A stretch of 23,701 nt of DNA from a virus, in the IMG/VR virus record IMGVR_UViG_3300032117_000156, positions 1-23,701 of that record, one strand, 5' to 3'. Within the stretch, counting starts at the first letter, position 1. Every line of letters begins with the position of its first letter. Shown piece by piece: positions 7,224 to 14,290 of this stretch. A program made the translations under genes and the position numbers. Under the pieces are notes generated by a model. That model was not told the DNA's origin, searched no databases, and worked only from the letters and a program-made list of their open reading frames with translations.

Positions 7224-7535
7224 TTACCTTTTACACATTGAATCTGTTGGACTACAAGTTTTGTTGTTATCTGTGGTAGGGTTATTAGAATTTGTTGGGT
7301 TGGTTGTTGTGGGCACGGGTGCAGCAGGCTTGGGTGCTACCGCCGTCGGTGGTGCAGATTTAGGAGCCAGTATTGGGGTCGGTAACGGCTTAGGTGCCTG
7401 TGGTGGCGCACTAAGTGGTCGAGGTTGCGGCGCAGTTGCAGGAGGTTTTTTAACGCTGTCTATCAACTGTTGTAAACCGGCTGCCATTCCGGTGCCAGCA
7501 ATCAGCATCATAAGCATAAAAGAAATGCGTCTCAT
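7224..7535 (-). CDS. Exported proline-rich small protein, 103 aa
   Basis: The N-terminus (MRRISFMLMMLIAGTGMAAG) is a typical Sec signal peptide, with likely cleavage after the GMAA region. No lipobox cysteine is present. The mature part is a Pro/Ala-rich linker (PPATAPQPRPLSAPPQAPKP) running into an Asn/Thr-rich tail with two cysteines (C94 and C101 in TCSPTDSMCKR). Such proteins span the periplasm. Spanin-like or envelope-modifying roles are conceivable, but there is no direct evidence. The ATG overlaps the stop of the upstream exported protein as ATGA, so the two are coupled. Confidence 0.75.
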   Translation of the reverse strand: MRRISFMLMMLIAGTGMAAGLQQLIDSVKKPPATAPQPRPLSAPPQAPKPLPTPILAPKSAPPTAVAPKPAAPVPTTTNPTNSNNPTTDNNKTCSPTDSMCKR

Positions 7536-7837
7536 TGGTTAGGAACCAATACAGTTTTGTAACAATTACAATTGGCATCTAATATTGCTTCCCAGTGGTA
7601 GCCAGCTGGCTGTGGATATGCCGGTGGTGCTGGCATAGGTTGTTGAATATATACCGGAGTCTGTTGAATAATAACCGGAGGACGAGTTGCTTCATATACA
7701 ATAGCACCACCAATTAGTGCAGGAACTGCCCAGCCGTATCCGGGGTGGTAGTAGTAGGCTCCGCCGCCGTGGCGCCGCCGGTCGGCATGCGCTAAGGAAC
7801 AGATACTTAATAATAAAACAAGTATAATTTTTTTCAT
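7532..7837 (-). CDS. Exported small protein with Gly/Tyr-rich and hydrophobic segments, 101 aa
   Basis: A Sec signal peptide (MKKIILVLLLSICSLAHA) is followed by a basic stretch (DRRRHGGG), a Tyr-rich turn (AYYYHPGYGW), a short hydrophobic glycine-containing helix (AVPALIGGAIVYEA), and a Pro/Gln-rich region (IIQQTPVYIQQPMPAPP). It ends with a small Cys pair (ANCNCYKTV). It resembles small bacterial envelope proteins more than virion proteins, suggesting a host-derived accessory gene. It is the first gene after the strong sigma70-type promoter. Its ribosome-binding site AAGGAG lies at the predicted very 5' end of the mRNA and inside a palindrome. The function is unknown. Confidence 0.75.
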   Translation of the reverse strand: MKKIILVLLLSICSLAHADRRRHGGGAYYYHPGYGWAVPALIGGAIVYEATRPPVIIQQTPVYIQQPMPAPPAYPQPAGYHWEAILDANCNCYKTVLVPNQ

Positions 7838-7846
7838 TACGATTCT

Positions 7847-7864
7847 CCTTATACCATTATAAGG
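7847..7864. promoter_or_regulatory. Perfect palindrome over -10 box, +1 and ribosome-binding site
   Basis: CCTTATA-CCAT-TATAAGG is a perfect 7-bp inverted repeat. It overlaps the -10 box and transcription start of the isc operon promoter and includes the AAGG of the Shine-Dalgarno. It could be a repressor operator. As RNA only its 3' arm would be transcribed from this promoter, so an RNA hairpin would matter only for transcripts coming from upstream. Confidence 0.5.
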
Positions 7865-7884
7865 TATTTATTTTAAAAAGTCAA
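7856..7884 (-). promoter_or_regulatory. Strong sigma70-type promoter of the isc operon
   Basis: The minus strand has TTGACT (7884-7879), a 17-nt spacer, and TATAAT (7861-7856), 11 of 12 consensus bases. Transcription should begin near 7850, leaving a leader of about 12 nt that starts with the AAGGAG ribosome-binding site of the 7837 gene. A late-like AATAAATA (7872-7865) lies inside the spacer, so late use is also possible. Confidence 0.82.
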
Positions 7885-7895
7885 TTGGTTTTTGG

Positions 7896-8321
7896 TTAAG
7901 CGCCGGCAGCTCGTTTAGCCATTGAGCTAACTACTTTAGCTGGGTCGCCTGGAGCCGCATCTTGTGCGCCTAGTGGATCAGAATCATCAACGGTATTTTC
8001 TGGTAAGGCCAAATAGATATACTTGGCTCCAGTTTTTTCATCGTCTTTGATATCTTTAATTAGACTTTTTACAGTTTCGTTGTGCTCATTTGCAGCTTCA
8101 AGAGCAGCAAAATTGAACGCTTCATTGCCTGGGATGGCACGAACACGTTCAATAACTGTATCAACAGCAACACGTGGTGTTACTGCATTGCTTTGTTGCG
8201 CTTCGTGACGTAACCATTCTAGAGTAGTAAGTAAAGCAGAATCTCCACGAGTCTCTGCTTCATCTTCAATTGCGCTACCTGGAACTGTGGTATCTTCTAG
8301 AATGATTTCGTTTATACGCAT
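7896..8321 (-). CDS. Putative head-internal protein with capsid-targeting-like N-terminus, 141 aa
   Basis: The N-terminus MRINEIILE/DTTV matches the pattern of T4 capsid-targeting sequences, which prohead protease gp21 removes after (L/I)-x-E; here I7-L8-E9. The rest is a mostly helical acidic protein (LLTTLEWLRHEAQQ, TVKSLIKDIKDDEK) with a short beta hairpin (GAKYIYLALPEN) and an Ala-rich tail. No enzyme motif is seen. It follows the 8323 gene after one base, so both form a late unit under the promoter at 9064-9071. It could be an internal head or core protein. The targeting reading is an inference from the N-terminus. Confidence 0.75.
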   Translation of the reverse strand: MRINEIILEDTTVPGSAIEDEAETRGDSALLTTLEWLRHEAQQSNAVTPRVAVDTVIERVRAIPGNEAFNFAALEAANEHNETVKSLIKDIKDDEKTGAKYIYLALPENTVDDSDPLGAQDAAPGDPAKVVSSMAKRAAGA

Positions 8322-8322
8322 A

Positions 8323-9036
8323 TTAACGACGCTCGCGGCCTAATTCTTCTTCGCCACCGGCAGCAGCATCAGTAGCGCCAAATTCGTCGCCATCGAAGTC
8401 TGATTCAGGAGGAGCGCCTAAGTCGCCTTCTGGAGCACCACCTAAGTCTGCACCGAGTTCTTCACCACCAAAGCCGCCTTCGTCACCGCCTAAATTCATA
8501 TCACCGGCTGGAGCTTCTTCGCCTGCCAATTGACGTACTGCTGTATCGCTTGATTCACGACCAGACTGTAGTGCTTGATATAAACTAGTCAATACCGGAG
8601 CAATAGCACTTTTAAATGCTTCTGCTTCTGTTGCACCAATTTGATCACGGATTGTGTCAACAAGTGCAGGGATTTGTTCGTTTTGTACTTTAGATACTTT
8701 TTCTAACATGTCTTGTAGACTGTCAACAATATCTTTAGCGGCTAGAACTGCTTCGCTCTTGCCCATTGCGCTTTCAAATAAACCTTGTTCGCTTGACATC
8801 CAACGATCTAGGCCTTCTTTTACTAACATTAATTCCATGTACTTACTATTCTTTTCAGCTGTATGCGAGCCAAAAGATTTCTTAATAGCAGTAATGTTTT
8901 CAGCAAGTGCTTGGCTTAAACGTTCGGCTTTAGCATAAGTTAAGTTATCATAGTCGACTGTGAAGCCAAAGCGACTTTCCATAACTTTATTAATTTTTTG
9001 CGGTGTTACCGCGGTGTGCATTTCAGAGAGTCTCAT
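8323..9036 (-). CDS. Conserved T4-type structural/assembly protein, coiled coil with acidic tail, 237 aa
   Basis: Residues 30-150 are long amphipathic helices (AKAERLSQALAENITAIKKS, KDIVDSLQDMLEKVSKVQ, QIPALVDTIRDQIGATEAEA), probably coiled coil. The last 70 residues are acidic and Gly/Ala-rich (LGGDEGGFGGEELGADLGG), ending in a basic GRERR. I recall proteins of this layout as conserved hypothetical or structural proteins of T4-like marine phages. A scaffold or prohead-core role fits but is not shown. It has its own late promoter (CATAAATA) and an AGGA ribosome-binding site. The start MRLSEMHTAV resembles its neighbours but lacks the (I/L)-x-E cleavage site. Confidence 0.8.
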   Translation of the reverse strand: MRLSEMHTAVTPQKINKVMESRFGFTVDYDNLTYAKAERLSQALAENITAIKKSFGSHTAEKNSKYMELMLVKEGLDRWMSSEQGLFESAMGKSEAVLAAKDIVDSLQDMLEKVSKVQNEQIPALVDTIRDQIGATEAEAFKSAIAPVLTSLYQALQSGRESSDTAVRQLAGEEAPAGDMNLGGDEGGFGGEELGADLGGAPEGDLGAPPESDFDGDEFGATDAAAGGEEELGRERR

Positions 9037-9063
9037 TTGTTTATATTCCTAAACTTTATGTAG

Positions 9064-9071
9064 TATTTATG
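9064..9071 (-). promoter_or_regulatory. Late promoter (CATAAATA)
   Basis: The minus strand reads CATAAATA, one base from the T4 late octamer, between the stop of the 9073 gene and the ATG at 9036. It gives a leader of about 21 nt with an AGGA ribosome-binding site. Confidence 0.6.
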
Positions 9072-9072
9072 T

Positions 9073-9609
9073 CTAATCCCAGACTTTGGCTAACTTTGCA
9101 TATAGGTGTATTTGCGATACTTTGTTCCTAGCAATCGTTAACTTAGTCTCGGCCATTTCCAACCTGGCCACTCGCGAATCTACAAGCAAATAGTCCTTAT
9201 TTTTACGTGCCGCTTCAATTATGTGTCGTAAAGATAACATATCTGTATAGTTTTTATTTATTTCTCTATCAAGGATGATGATTTCATCTGCTGAATGATA
9301 TCGACGCTTAATAGTATATACAGTATACAACATAGCACTAATTTTGTTCTCAAATATGTGAACTAATTCGTGGTTATGATTGTATACTTCGCAGGTTTTA
9401 TTAGGATGTGTAATTAATCTATATTGCCCAATTTTATAGCCGTTGTTGACTGGAATACATAGTGGGCTTGTTTGAGCCTGTTGGATTTTACCTAACTCAC
9501 GTGTGGTCCACTGTTTAATGTAGTCTGTTGCGGCGTTAGATACTGCTCGGATTTCGTGCTTCGCTGGGTTAGCGTATTTTTTTCGTGTATGTGATTTGAC
9601 CATTGTCAT
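9073..9609 (-). CDS. Conserved hypothetical phage protein, 178 aa
   Basis: A basic N-terminus (MVKSHTRKKYANPAKHEIRA) precedes a helix, a beta-rich middle (GYKIGQYRLITHPNKTCEVY, then the HELVHIFENK segment), and a C-terminal helical region with long charged helices (SRVARLEMAETKLTIARNKV). The middle resembles a small nucleic-acid- or peptide-binding fold, but no named family is recognised. Two ATGs (9609 and 9603) are possible; the first overlaps the end of the upstream gene by 41 nt. The promoter of the next gene lies directly after its stop. Confidence 0.72.
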   Translation of the reverse strand: MTMVKSHTRKKYANPAKHEIRAVSNAATDYIKQWTTRELGKIQQAQTSPLCIPVNNGYKIGQYRLITHPNKTCEVYNHNHELVHIFENKISAMLYTVYTIKRRYHSADEIIILDREINKNYTDMLSLRHIIEAARKNKDYLLVDSRVARLEMAETKLTIARNKVSQIHLYAKLAKVWD

Positions 9610-9778
9610 TTCGACGTAACAGGATGTCCTGCGTCGTTAATTGATTTGCAATTACTTGCTCTCGTTCATCGAGTTTATTCTTTGTAATACTAGGTTCATG
9701 TTGAAAACGTCCTAGTAGATCGGCTTGTTCGTTTGTTATTGCAACTTGTATGTTGCTGAGTAATTCTACTATTTTCAT
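9569..9778 (-). CDS. Small phage protein, 69 aa
   Basis: This 69-residue protein is mostly helical (MKIVELLSNIQVAITNEQAD and KLDEREQVIANQLTTQDILL), ending in a short beta tail (GQITYTKKIR). Its ATG overlaps the stop of the upstream membrane protein as ATGA, and its 3' end runs 41 nt into the next gene. The N-terminus looks like the capsid-targeting-type starts nearby but has N rather than E at the cleavage position. The function is unknown. Confidence 0.65.
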   Translation of the reverse strand: MKIVELLSNIQVAITNEQADLLGRFQHEPSITKNKLDEREQVIANQLTTQDILLRRNDNGQITYTKKIR

Positions 9779-10053
9779 TTTAAAAGGTGTAATACTACAC
9801 CAATAAGTCCTGTCATTAATGCTACAAGTACCGCAGTACCAATGGTAATTAATGTTTTATTGCTTTCACCGCCTACTTTACCTAGGCTGTCTTTGATGTC
9901 AATAATATGACCTTCTAAGCTGTCCATCCGTTTATCTAAATTTTCCAGTTTAAATTCCAAGTTAGAGTATCGTTCGGCACAGAGTTCTACGTGCGCTTCC
10001 AGGCTCTTTTTTTCAATATCGGTTGTTGTGGACATTATCCTATTCGCTTTCAT
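9775..10053 (-). CDS. Coiled-coil protein with C-terminal membrane anchor, 92 aa
   Basis: Residues 12-60 form a coiled coil (SLEAHVELCAERYSNLEFKL, then LDKRMDSLEGHIIDIKDSLG). Residues 67-91 are one hydrophobic transmembrane helix (TLITIGTAVLVALMTGLIGV). This tail-anchored layout is common among small T4-like phage proteins of unknown function. It could act in lysis control, superinfection exclusion or as a membrane tether. An internal ATG at 10035 (MSTTTDIEKK) may be the real start, since the family usually begins there as far as I recall. Neither start has a well-spaced ribosome-binding site. Confidence 0.7.
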   Translation of the reverse strand: MKANRIMSTTTDIEKKSLEAHVELCAERYSNLEFKLENLDKRMDSLEGHIIDIKDSLGKVGGESNKTLITIGTAVLVALMTGLIGVVLHLLK

Positions 10054-10129
10054 TTAGCGATGCATTTGTTAATTGAGCCTGTTTGTGCCTTAATAATGAG
10101 CCATAATGGTGCCTAAGCATCTATACTAT

Positions 10130-10558
10130 TTAGCTAGGAATGATTTGTTTAAAGTATATGTTTTTGATTGTGCCATATGGATAAAAGATAGGTAGCATAA
10201 AACGTGCTGTTTCATTTAATCCTGTAATAATAGGCACTTGCTCAAAGTCTTGCATCAGCCCGCCCAGGGGTTTATCGGACATATCATATATACCCGACAC
10301 TTCAACAGCCCATTGCCACATCCAAATTTTTTGTTGTCCAGTGTAAAAGTCGCCAAACTCTAAATTACTCAATTCAAGTTCGGCAGTTATAGGTTCATGT
10401 ATGTGCTGTGGCTGTGTTCGTAACCCGATACATTGTAATACTGTTTCCCAATTACGTTGTTGGTTACGGTCTGTACTGTTGTTGTCCCCGCGAGTCATAC
10501 CAGTGGCTGTAATATCTATTAGACTGTACCCCTGGAAGAAATATAAGTTGCTGGACAT
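10130..10558 (-). CDS. Conserved hypothetical T4-type phage protein, about 142 aa
   Basis: The protein begins MSSNLYFFQGYSLIDITATG and contains QRNWETVLQCIGLRTQPQHI and a Trp/Phe-rich segment (QKIWMWQWAVEVSGIYD). It is soluble, with no catalytic motif I can name, and resembles conserved hypothetical proteins of T4-like phages. I choose the ATG at 10558 rather than the one at 10564, which falls on the last base of a late-like box (ACTAAATA, 10571-10564). That box ends 5 nt before the chosen ATG, so transcription would start at the codon itself. A terminator for the upstream gene separates it from the gene at 10626. Confidence 0.7.
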   Translation of the reverse strand: MSSNLYFFQGYSLIDITATGMTRGDNNSTDRNQQRNWETVLQCIGLRTQPQHIHEPITAELELSNLEFGDFYTGQQKIWMWQWAVEVSGIYDMSDKPLGGLMQDFEQVPIITGLNETARFMLPIFYPYGTIKNIYFKQIIPS

Positions 10559-10563
10559 AAACA

Positions 10564-10571
10564 TATTTAGT
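10564..10571 (-). promoter_or_regulatory. Possible late promoter (ACTAAATA), leaderless arrangement
   Basis: ACTAAATA matches the T4 late octamer at 6 of 8 bases, including the TAAATA core, and ends 5 nt before ATG 10558. It lies immediately after a terminator, where a new promoter is needed. Confidence 0.4.
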
Positions 10572-10576
10572 GGCCA

Positions 10577-10602
10577 TAAAAAAACGCACTATAAAGTGCG
10601 TT
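10577..10602 (-). terminator. Rho-independent terminator after the 10626 gene
   Basis: On the minus strand an 8-bp stem (AACGCACT / AGTGCGTT) with a 4-nt loop (TTAT) is followed directly by a run of T. It lies 24 nt past the stop of the 10626-11027 gene and ends that transcript. Confidence 0.88.
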
Positions 10603-10625
10603 CTTTTGTTAGTTTAAAAAAGCTA

Positions 10626-11027
10626 TTAAGCTAATTTGAAACCTGTTGTACTTGTAACAGTAACAGCGTTAGCCCATACGTTACCTGTACCTAATGTTGC
10701 ACTAGCGTTAGCCAATGTAGCAATAGCTGTAGTATGAGTTGTATCTGAACCGCCTGTAGATTCAACTAAAACGCTTAAACGATCTGTATCAACTTGATAC
10801 ATAACGATTGTTGAATCAATCGCTAGTTCGCGTAAAATTGCTTCTACTGGACCACCAGTAGCTAAGTCTGTTGAAGCAAAAACTTGACTCTTGCCTAAAA
10901 CAATTTTAATTGCTGTTGGGTTTTTTGTTAAACCTGTAGCGATTAATGAACCTAGTGTACCTGTGTAACTTGCGTCAACGTTGTTAACGCCATTTGCATC
11001 ACCTGCATAACGTGTTTGGATTGCCAT
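10626..11027 (-). CDS. Probable abundant virion protein, 133 aa
   Basis: The sequence is Ala/Thr/Val-rich and beta-like, with little charge (VDASYTGTLGSLIATGLTKN, GTGNVWANAVTVTSTTGFKL). That composition is typical of head-decoration or tail-associated virion proteins; no specific family is recognised. It is a single-gene transcription unit with an exact late promoter (TATAAATA, 11068-11075), a strong AGGAG ribosome-binding site 8 nt before the ATG, and its own terminator at 10577-10602. This combination suggests high late expression. Mass spectrometry of virions would be expected to find it. Confidence 0.75.
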   Translation of the reverse strand: MAIQTRYAGDANGVNNVDASYTGTLGSLIATGLTKNPTAIKIVLGKSQVFASTDLATGGPVEAILRELAIDSTIVMYQVDTDRLSVLVESTGGSDTTHTTAIATLANASATLGTGNVWANAVTVTSTTGFKLA

Positions 11028-11067
11028 TTTTAAATCTCCTTAATATATGTGCATCTCTGCATACATT

Positions 11068-11075
11068 TATTTATA
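11068..11075 (-). promoter_or_regulatory. Late promoter (TATAAATA)
   Basis: An exact T4-type late octamer lies on the minus strand, 40 nt upstream of the ATG at 11027. The leader carries an AAGGAG ribosome-binding site. Confidence 0.82.
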
Positions 11076-11106
11076 CTTTTATAAAAAAAATGTTATTTTA
11101 GCTACT

Positions 11107-12177
11107 CTATTTGTTAAAGTGTGCTGCGCCAAATACACCGCGATTGACCAGCTTGATCATTCCTGCTGTGGGGCTATTGAATACAAAGCCCTCTCCTGCT
11201 TTATGACCGCCAGTCCACTGTTCAAAACCCTGTACTTGAGGCTCTAATTGAGCCGCTAAATTAGTTTTTAGTGCATAAATGGCGTTCCAAATAGCCTTTA
11301 ATGCTTCAAACCCTTGTGCGTTGGTATATAGATAGCCATCTTCGTTTTCGCCAACTAATTTCTTAAATTGCTGTGCAGATATATTATGTTGTAGCCAAGG
11401 AACAATTTCTTCATTGGTTTGTGCTGTGATCTTGTGGTTAAAATACTTTTGTATCGCGGCCTTAGCAACACTTTGCAAGCCAGCTAAAAACTCATCGGAC
11501 AATTTGCCATACTGTGTAACTGCCTTGGTAGCAGCTCCAACTAACTGCACAGGTGTGTTTAATTTAAATTTTATACCAGCAGTAGGACTTAGTATTGCTA
11601 CGTTGCCTTTGTTGGCTAGGCCAGTTTTGCCATCCCATGGAGTACCATTCATTTGGTGTACTGCCAAGATGCCAACTTTACCTGCAATCAATTGACCAAT
11701 TGCAGATTTAACCGGAACATGATATTCCACTGTAGTTGGGCTGAATATAAACATACCGTTCTGTGGCTGTAGTTCGCCGACTGACATTAAATCGCCTTTA
11801 AATATCGCTCGTTCTGTTACTGCGGCTTTTAACCCATTCCACACCAATGCAATCTTAGGATATAGATCGGGACGTGCTGTACGTGATGACTTCATTGTAG
11901 TGTCGTATACTTCCCAGTCCTTTGCACTCTTGGCAAAGAAACCTTCAGGCATATATTTGTCATTGATAAAGAATTCGCCAGCAGGTGTATAACCAAATAT
12001 TAATGCAATGCCGCCATCCCACTTAATACTAACGGAGCCGGGATTGGCAATAACTTCTTGTAGGCCTCGAACATACTTGGCCGCGCTGGCACTACCATCA
12101 AATATACTATCTTCTGGGTGCGGAATGCGTGTTGGTGCAGCAGCTTCAAACAGGTTATCTATAAATTCTAATTTCAT
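11107..12177 (-). CDS. DNA/RNA-ligase-like nucleotidyltransferase (DUF6267-like) with capsid-targeting-like N-terminus
   Basis: Motifs of the covalent nucleotidyltransferase superfamily (ligases and capping enzymes) appear in order: motif I K52-W-D-G in VSIKWDGG, a motif-III-like FKGDLM (126-131), motif IV EGFVF (329-333), and motif V MIKLVNR (340-346). K52 would carry the AMP. The opening PHPEDSIFDGSASAAKYVRG resembles a domain I know from cyanophages as DUF6267. The span from motif I to IV is longer than in classical ligases, implying an insertion. The N-terminus MKLEFIDNLFE/AAAP fits the T4 capsid-targeting sequence (L-x-E, then A). The ATG overlaps the upstream stop by 4 nt. Ligation of nicked DNA or tRNA after injection is a hypothesis only. 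Confidence 0.8.
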   Translation of the reverse strand: MKLEFIDNLFEAAAPTRIPHPEDSIFDGSASAAKYVRGLQEVIANPGSVSIKWDGGIALIFGYTPAGEFFINDKYMPEGFFAKSAKDWEVYDTTMKSSRTARPDLYPKIALVWNGLKAAVTERAIFKGDLMSVGELQPQNGMFIFSPTTVEYHVPVKSAIGQLIAGKVGILAVHQMNGTPWDGKTGLANKGNVAILSPTAGIKFKLNTPVQLVGAATKAVTQYGKLSDEFLAGLQSVAKAAIQKYFNHKITAQTNEEIVPWLQHNISAQQFKKLVGENEDGYLYTNAQGFEALKAIWNAIYALKTNLAAQLEPQVQGFEQWTGGHKAGEGFVFNSPTAGMIKLVNRGVFGAAHFNK

Positions 12178-13526
12178 TTAAAATAACCCTTAACCATATC
12201 TAAACCTTGTTGTATTTTTTCTCTATCGCTATTAGCACGTGCAATAGCATCTGGTGTTGTAGCTTTATCACGTTTTTTACCGGCAATATCTATTTGTGCT
12301 TTTTCGTCGTAGCGTTGCAGGAACTTGGTTAAGAAGTCTTGCCCTGACAGGAAACCTGCCAAGTCGCCTTGACCGAACATATCATTCATGTCACAACTTT
12401 CAGCAAAGCCTTTAATACCCTGTACCAATTTACTAATCTTAACATCATTGACGTCATTGCCGGGATTTTGCTTTAATAGTGGACTAACCTTGGGATTCTT
12501 AATACCCAGGTTCTTGGCCAGATACATGAATGTATCATAGATAAATGTTGTTGGGCTAGTTGTAACTGTGACTACCTCTGTGTCTTTTTGTTTACTAAAA
12601 GGAACGTGTTGGCCATCTTGTACTTTTAATTGTACGCCAGCATGTTGAATACTTAGATCAAGTAGTTCTCCTAGTACGCTAAACATATTGCCATGCAATA
12701 AGCCTTTAACTCCGCGTTCGGGAGTAACACGACTCGCACCCCATTGTTCTAACCGCTCTGGGTGCCACATAAAATCTACTTGTACAAATTGGTTGTTACC
12801 CAGGGCAAAGATAGGATGTCCTGCTTTACTTTCGCTTGTATCTACATAAGGAGCATGGCCTTGTTTAACAAAGTCATCAGCCAGCTTGTTCCAGTATGCT
12901 GTAAATTGTCCGTAACTTTGACCCGCTGTTTCTGGACCAATCATTTGTAAATCAATATCACCATATACTTTGTCAGGATTTTCCTGAGTATCAGCTTCGT
13001 GATGTGCGCTGGATCCTGTGGGACGTCCGCGACGTACTGGACCCAATCCGTGTGGCTTTAAATACGCATTAAAGTCTGCAACAAAACGGTCTACTACTTG
13101 CAGGGCTACTGCAACAATCCGAGGGTGTAGAACTGTACCTTGTGTTAAGGTTGTGTCCCAGCCACCTTCCCATAGTCGACCTTCTTCGCCGCGATTCTTG
13201 TCCCAGAAGTATTTGCCAGCATCGGTTTGTTCCGAACTGCGTTCAATTTTAAAACCTAGGCTTTTTACATAATCATACATGATTGCAGCTATGCCTTGCC
13301 CGCGATACTTGTCGTCTACTGCCAAATCATAAGGCACCATAACGTTGCCATCTCGATCAAACTCTGCGTATCCTAGTCTCCGTCCGTTTGATGATGCATA
13401 AACACTTGCATTTTTGCTATTAGTGTTGATACTTACTTGAATACCATCAACCTCTGCTGTTTTATTAATCAACGCAGGTAGACTTGAATCTGAGTTCCAC
13501 TCAAGAATAATATCTCTTATTTTCAT
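12174..13526 (-). CDS. GNAT acetyltransferase-like plus nucleotidyltransferase-like fusion with capsid-targeting-like N-terminus
   Basis: The N-terminus MKIRDIILE/WNSD fits a prohead-protease target (I7-L8-E9). Residues 28-110 look like a GNAT fold: beta strands, then DLAVDDKYRGQGIAAIMYDY with the acetyl-CoA loop R75-G-Q-G78. Residues 135-300 have the polymerase-beta-type nucleotidyltransferase motif: G171-S172, VYGDIDLQMIG with D190-x-D192, and a third acidic residue D251 in NQFVQVDFMW. The C-terminal 130 residues are helical (MNDMFGQGDLAGFLSGQDFL). Start and stop overlap both neighbouring genes by 4 nt. An injected enzyme that modifies nucleic acid or protein is possible; the substrates are unknown. 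Confidence 0.82.
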   Translation of the reverse strand: MKIRDIILEWNSDSSLPALINKTAEVDGIQVSINTNSKNASVYASSNGRRLGYAEFDRDGNVMVPYDLAVDDKYRGQGIAAIMYDYVKSLGFKIERSSEQTDAGKYFWDKNRGEEGRLWEGGWDTTLTQGTVLHPRIVAVALQVVDRFVADFNAYLKPHGLGPVRRGRPTGSSAHHEADTQENPDKVYGDIDLQMIGPETAGQSYGQFTAYWNKLADDFVKQGHAPYVDTSESKAGHPIFALGNNQFVQVDFMWHPERLEQWGASRVTPERGVKGLLHGNMFSVLGELLDLSIQHAGVQLKVQDGQHVPFSKQKDTEVVTVTTSPTTFIYDTFMYLAKNLGIKNPKVSPLLKQNPGNDVNDVKISKLVQGIKGFAESCDMNDMFGQGDLAGFLSGQDFLTKFLQRYDEKAQIDIAGKKRDKATTPDAIARANSDREKIQQGLDMVKGYFK

Positions 13527-14290
13527 ATCTGATGGCCTAGCTTTCTAAACCATGCAGCTGTTCCCGGTGCTACGTCTTCGGGAAGGGTTAGTAACCCCTT
13601 GGCTTGGTCTTGTTTGGCTTGCGCTAACTTGCCTTCGCGGTCGGGGTCACTGGCTAATGCTTTTAATACAGAAGCTACTGAGTTTAAATCTGCGGCGTGT
13701 GCGCCCGGGTTCAAAAGTACTTTTGCGGCTGCTTCACGGGTGTCTGCGACTACGGAGTTGTCGTCCCGGCGCATTACTGTACCACCAAATGCATCTACTT
13801 TAAGACCTAAAAATTTACCAATACTGTTTAATAGAATGAACAATTGATTGCCTTTGAATGCTGGATCATCGTACATGCCACGTGGGCCATGCTGATGCCA
13901 GTCGGCAACTCTTTTAGCATCGGGTATGATCATTAAATCTACTTGTGCATATAATGTCTTACCATCTGCTAGTTTGTAAGGAACATCAACGTGTACGTTG
14001 CGACCTTTTACTGCTACTGCATAACCTTTAGCTTGGAAGTATTGTGCTAATGCTTGTTTAGCCTGCTTCTCATCTGCTACACCAAAGTTCTTTACTGTGA
14101 CAGCTTGATCTAAAAACAAATCAATATCTCCACTTGCTACTTTATAACCAGCACTACCAATATCTGCCATGACATGACGCTGTAGTCCACTTGGTAGATC
14201 TCGTTTAATTGTGTCTACTACTGCGGCAACATTTTCTTTTGCCACATCGCTTGTATTATCGAATACATTTCCACCTTCGTATAGGTACAT
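13523..14290 (-). CDS. Polymerase-beta-type nucleotidyltransferase-like protein, 255 aa
   Basis: The minimal nucleotidyltransferase signature is clear: G45-S46 in MADIGSAGYK, D55-x-D57 in ASGDIDLFLD, and the third metal-binding D118 in LYAQVDLMII. The preceding helix (NVAAVVDTIKRDLPSGLQRH) and following helix (KQAKQALAQYFQAKGY) fit the fold. Family members add nucleotides to RNA, proteins or small molecules. It is a relative of the nucleotidyltransferase part of the next gene, suggesting duplication and divergence. The ATG overlaps the upstream stop by one base (TAATG) and its stop overlaps the next ATG by 4 nt. The N-terminus (MYLYE/GGNVF) has an L-x-E at positions 3-5, but no full targeting sequence. 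Confidence 0.8.
   Translation of the reverse strand: MYLYEGGNVFDNTSDVAKENVAAVVDTIKRDLPSGLQRHVMADIGSAGYKVASGDIDLFLDQAVTVKNFGVADEKQAKQALAQYFQAKGYAVAVKGRNVHVDVPYKLADGKTLYAQVDLMIIPDAKRVADWHQHGPRGMYDDPAFKGNQLFILLNSIGKFLGLKVDAFGGTVMRRDDNSVVADTREAAAKVLLNPGAHAADLNSVASVLKALASDPDREGKLAQAKQDQAKGLLTLPEDVAPGTAAWFRKLGHQI

Noticed and set aside
7261-7542. Gly-rich open frame on the plus strand
   Set aside because: It is the complement of the Pro/Ala codons of the exported protein on the minus strand and has no start signal of its own.
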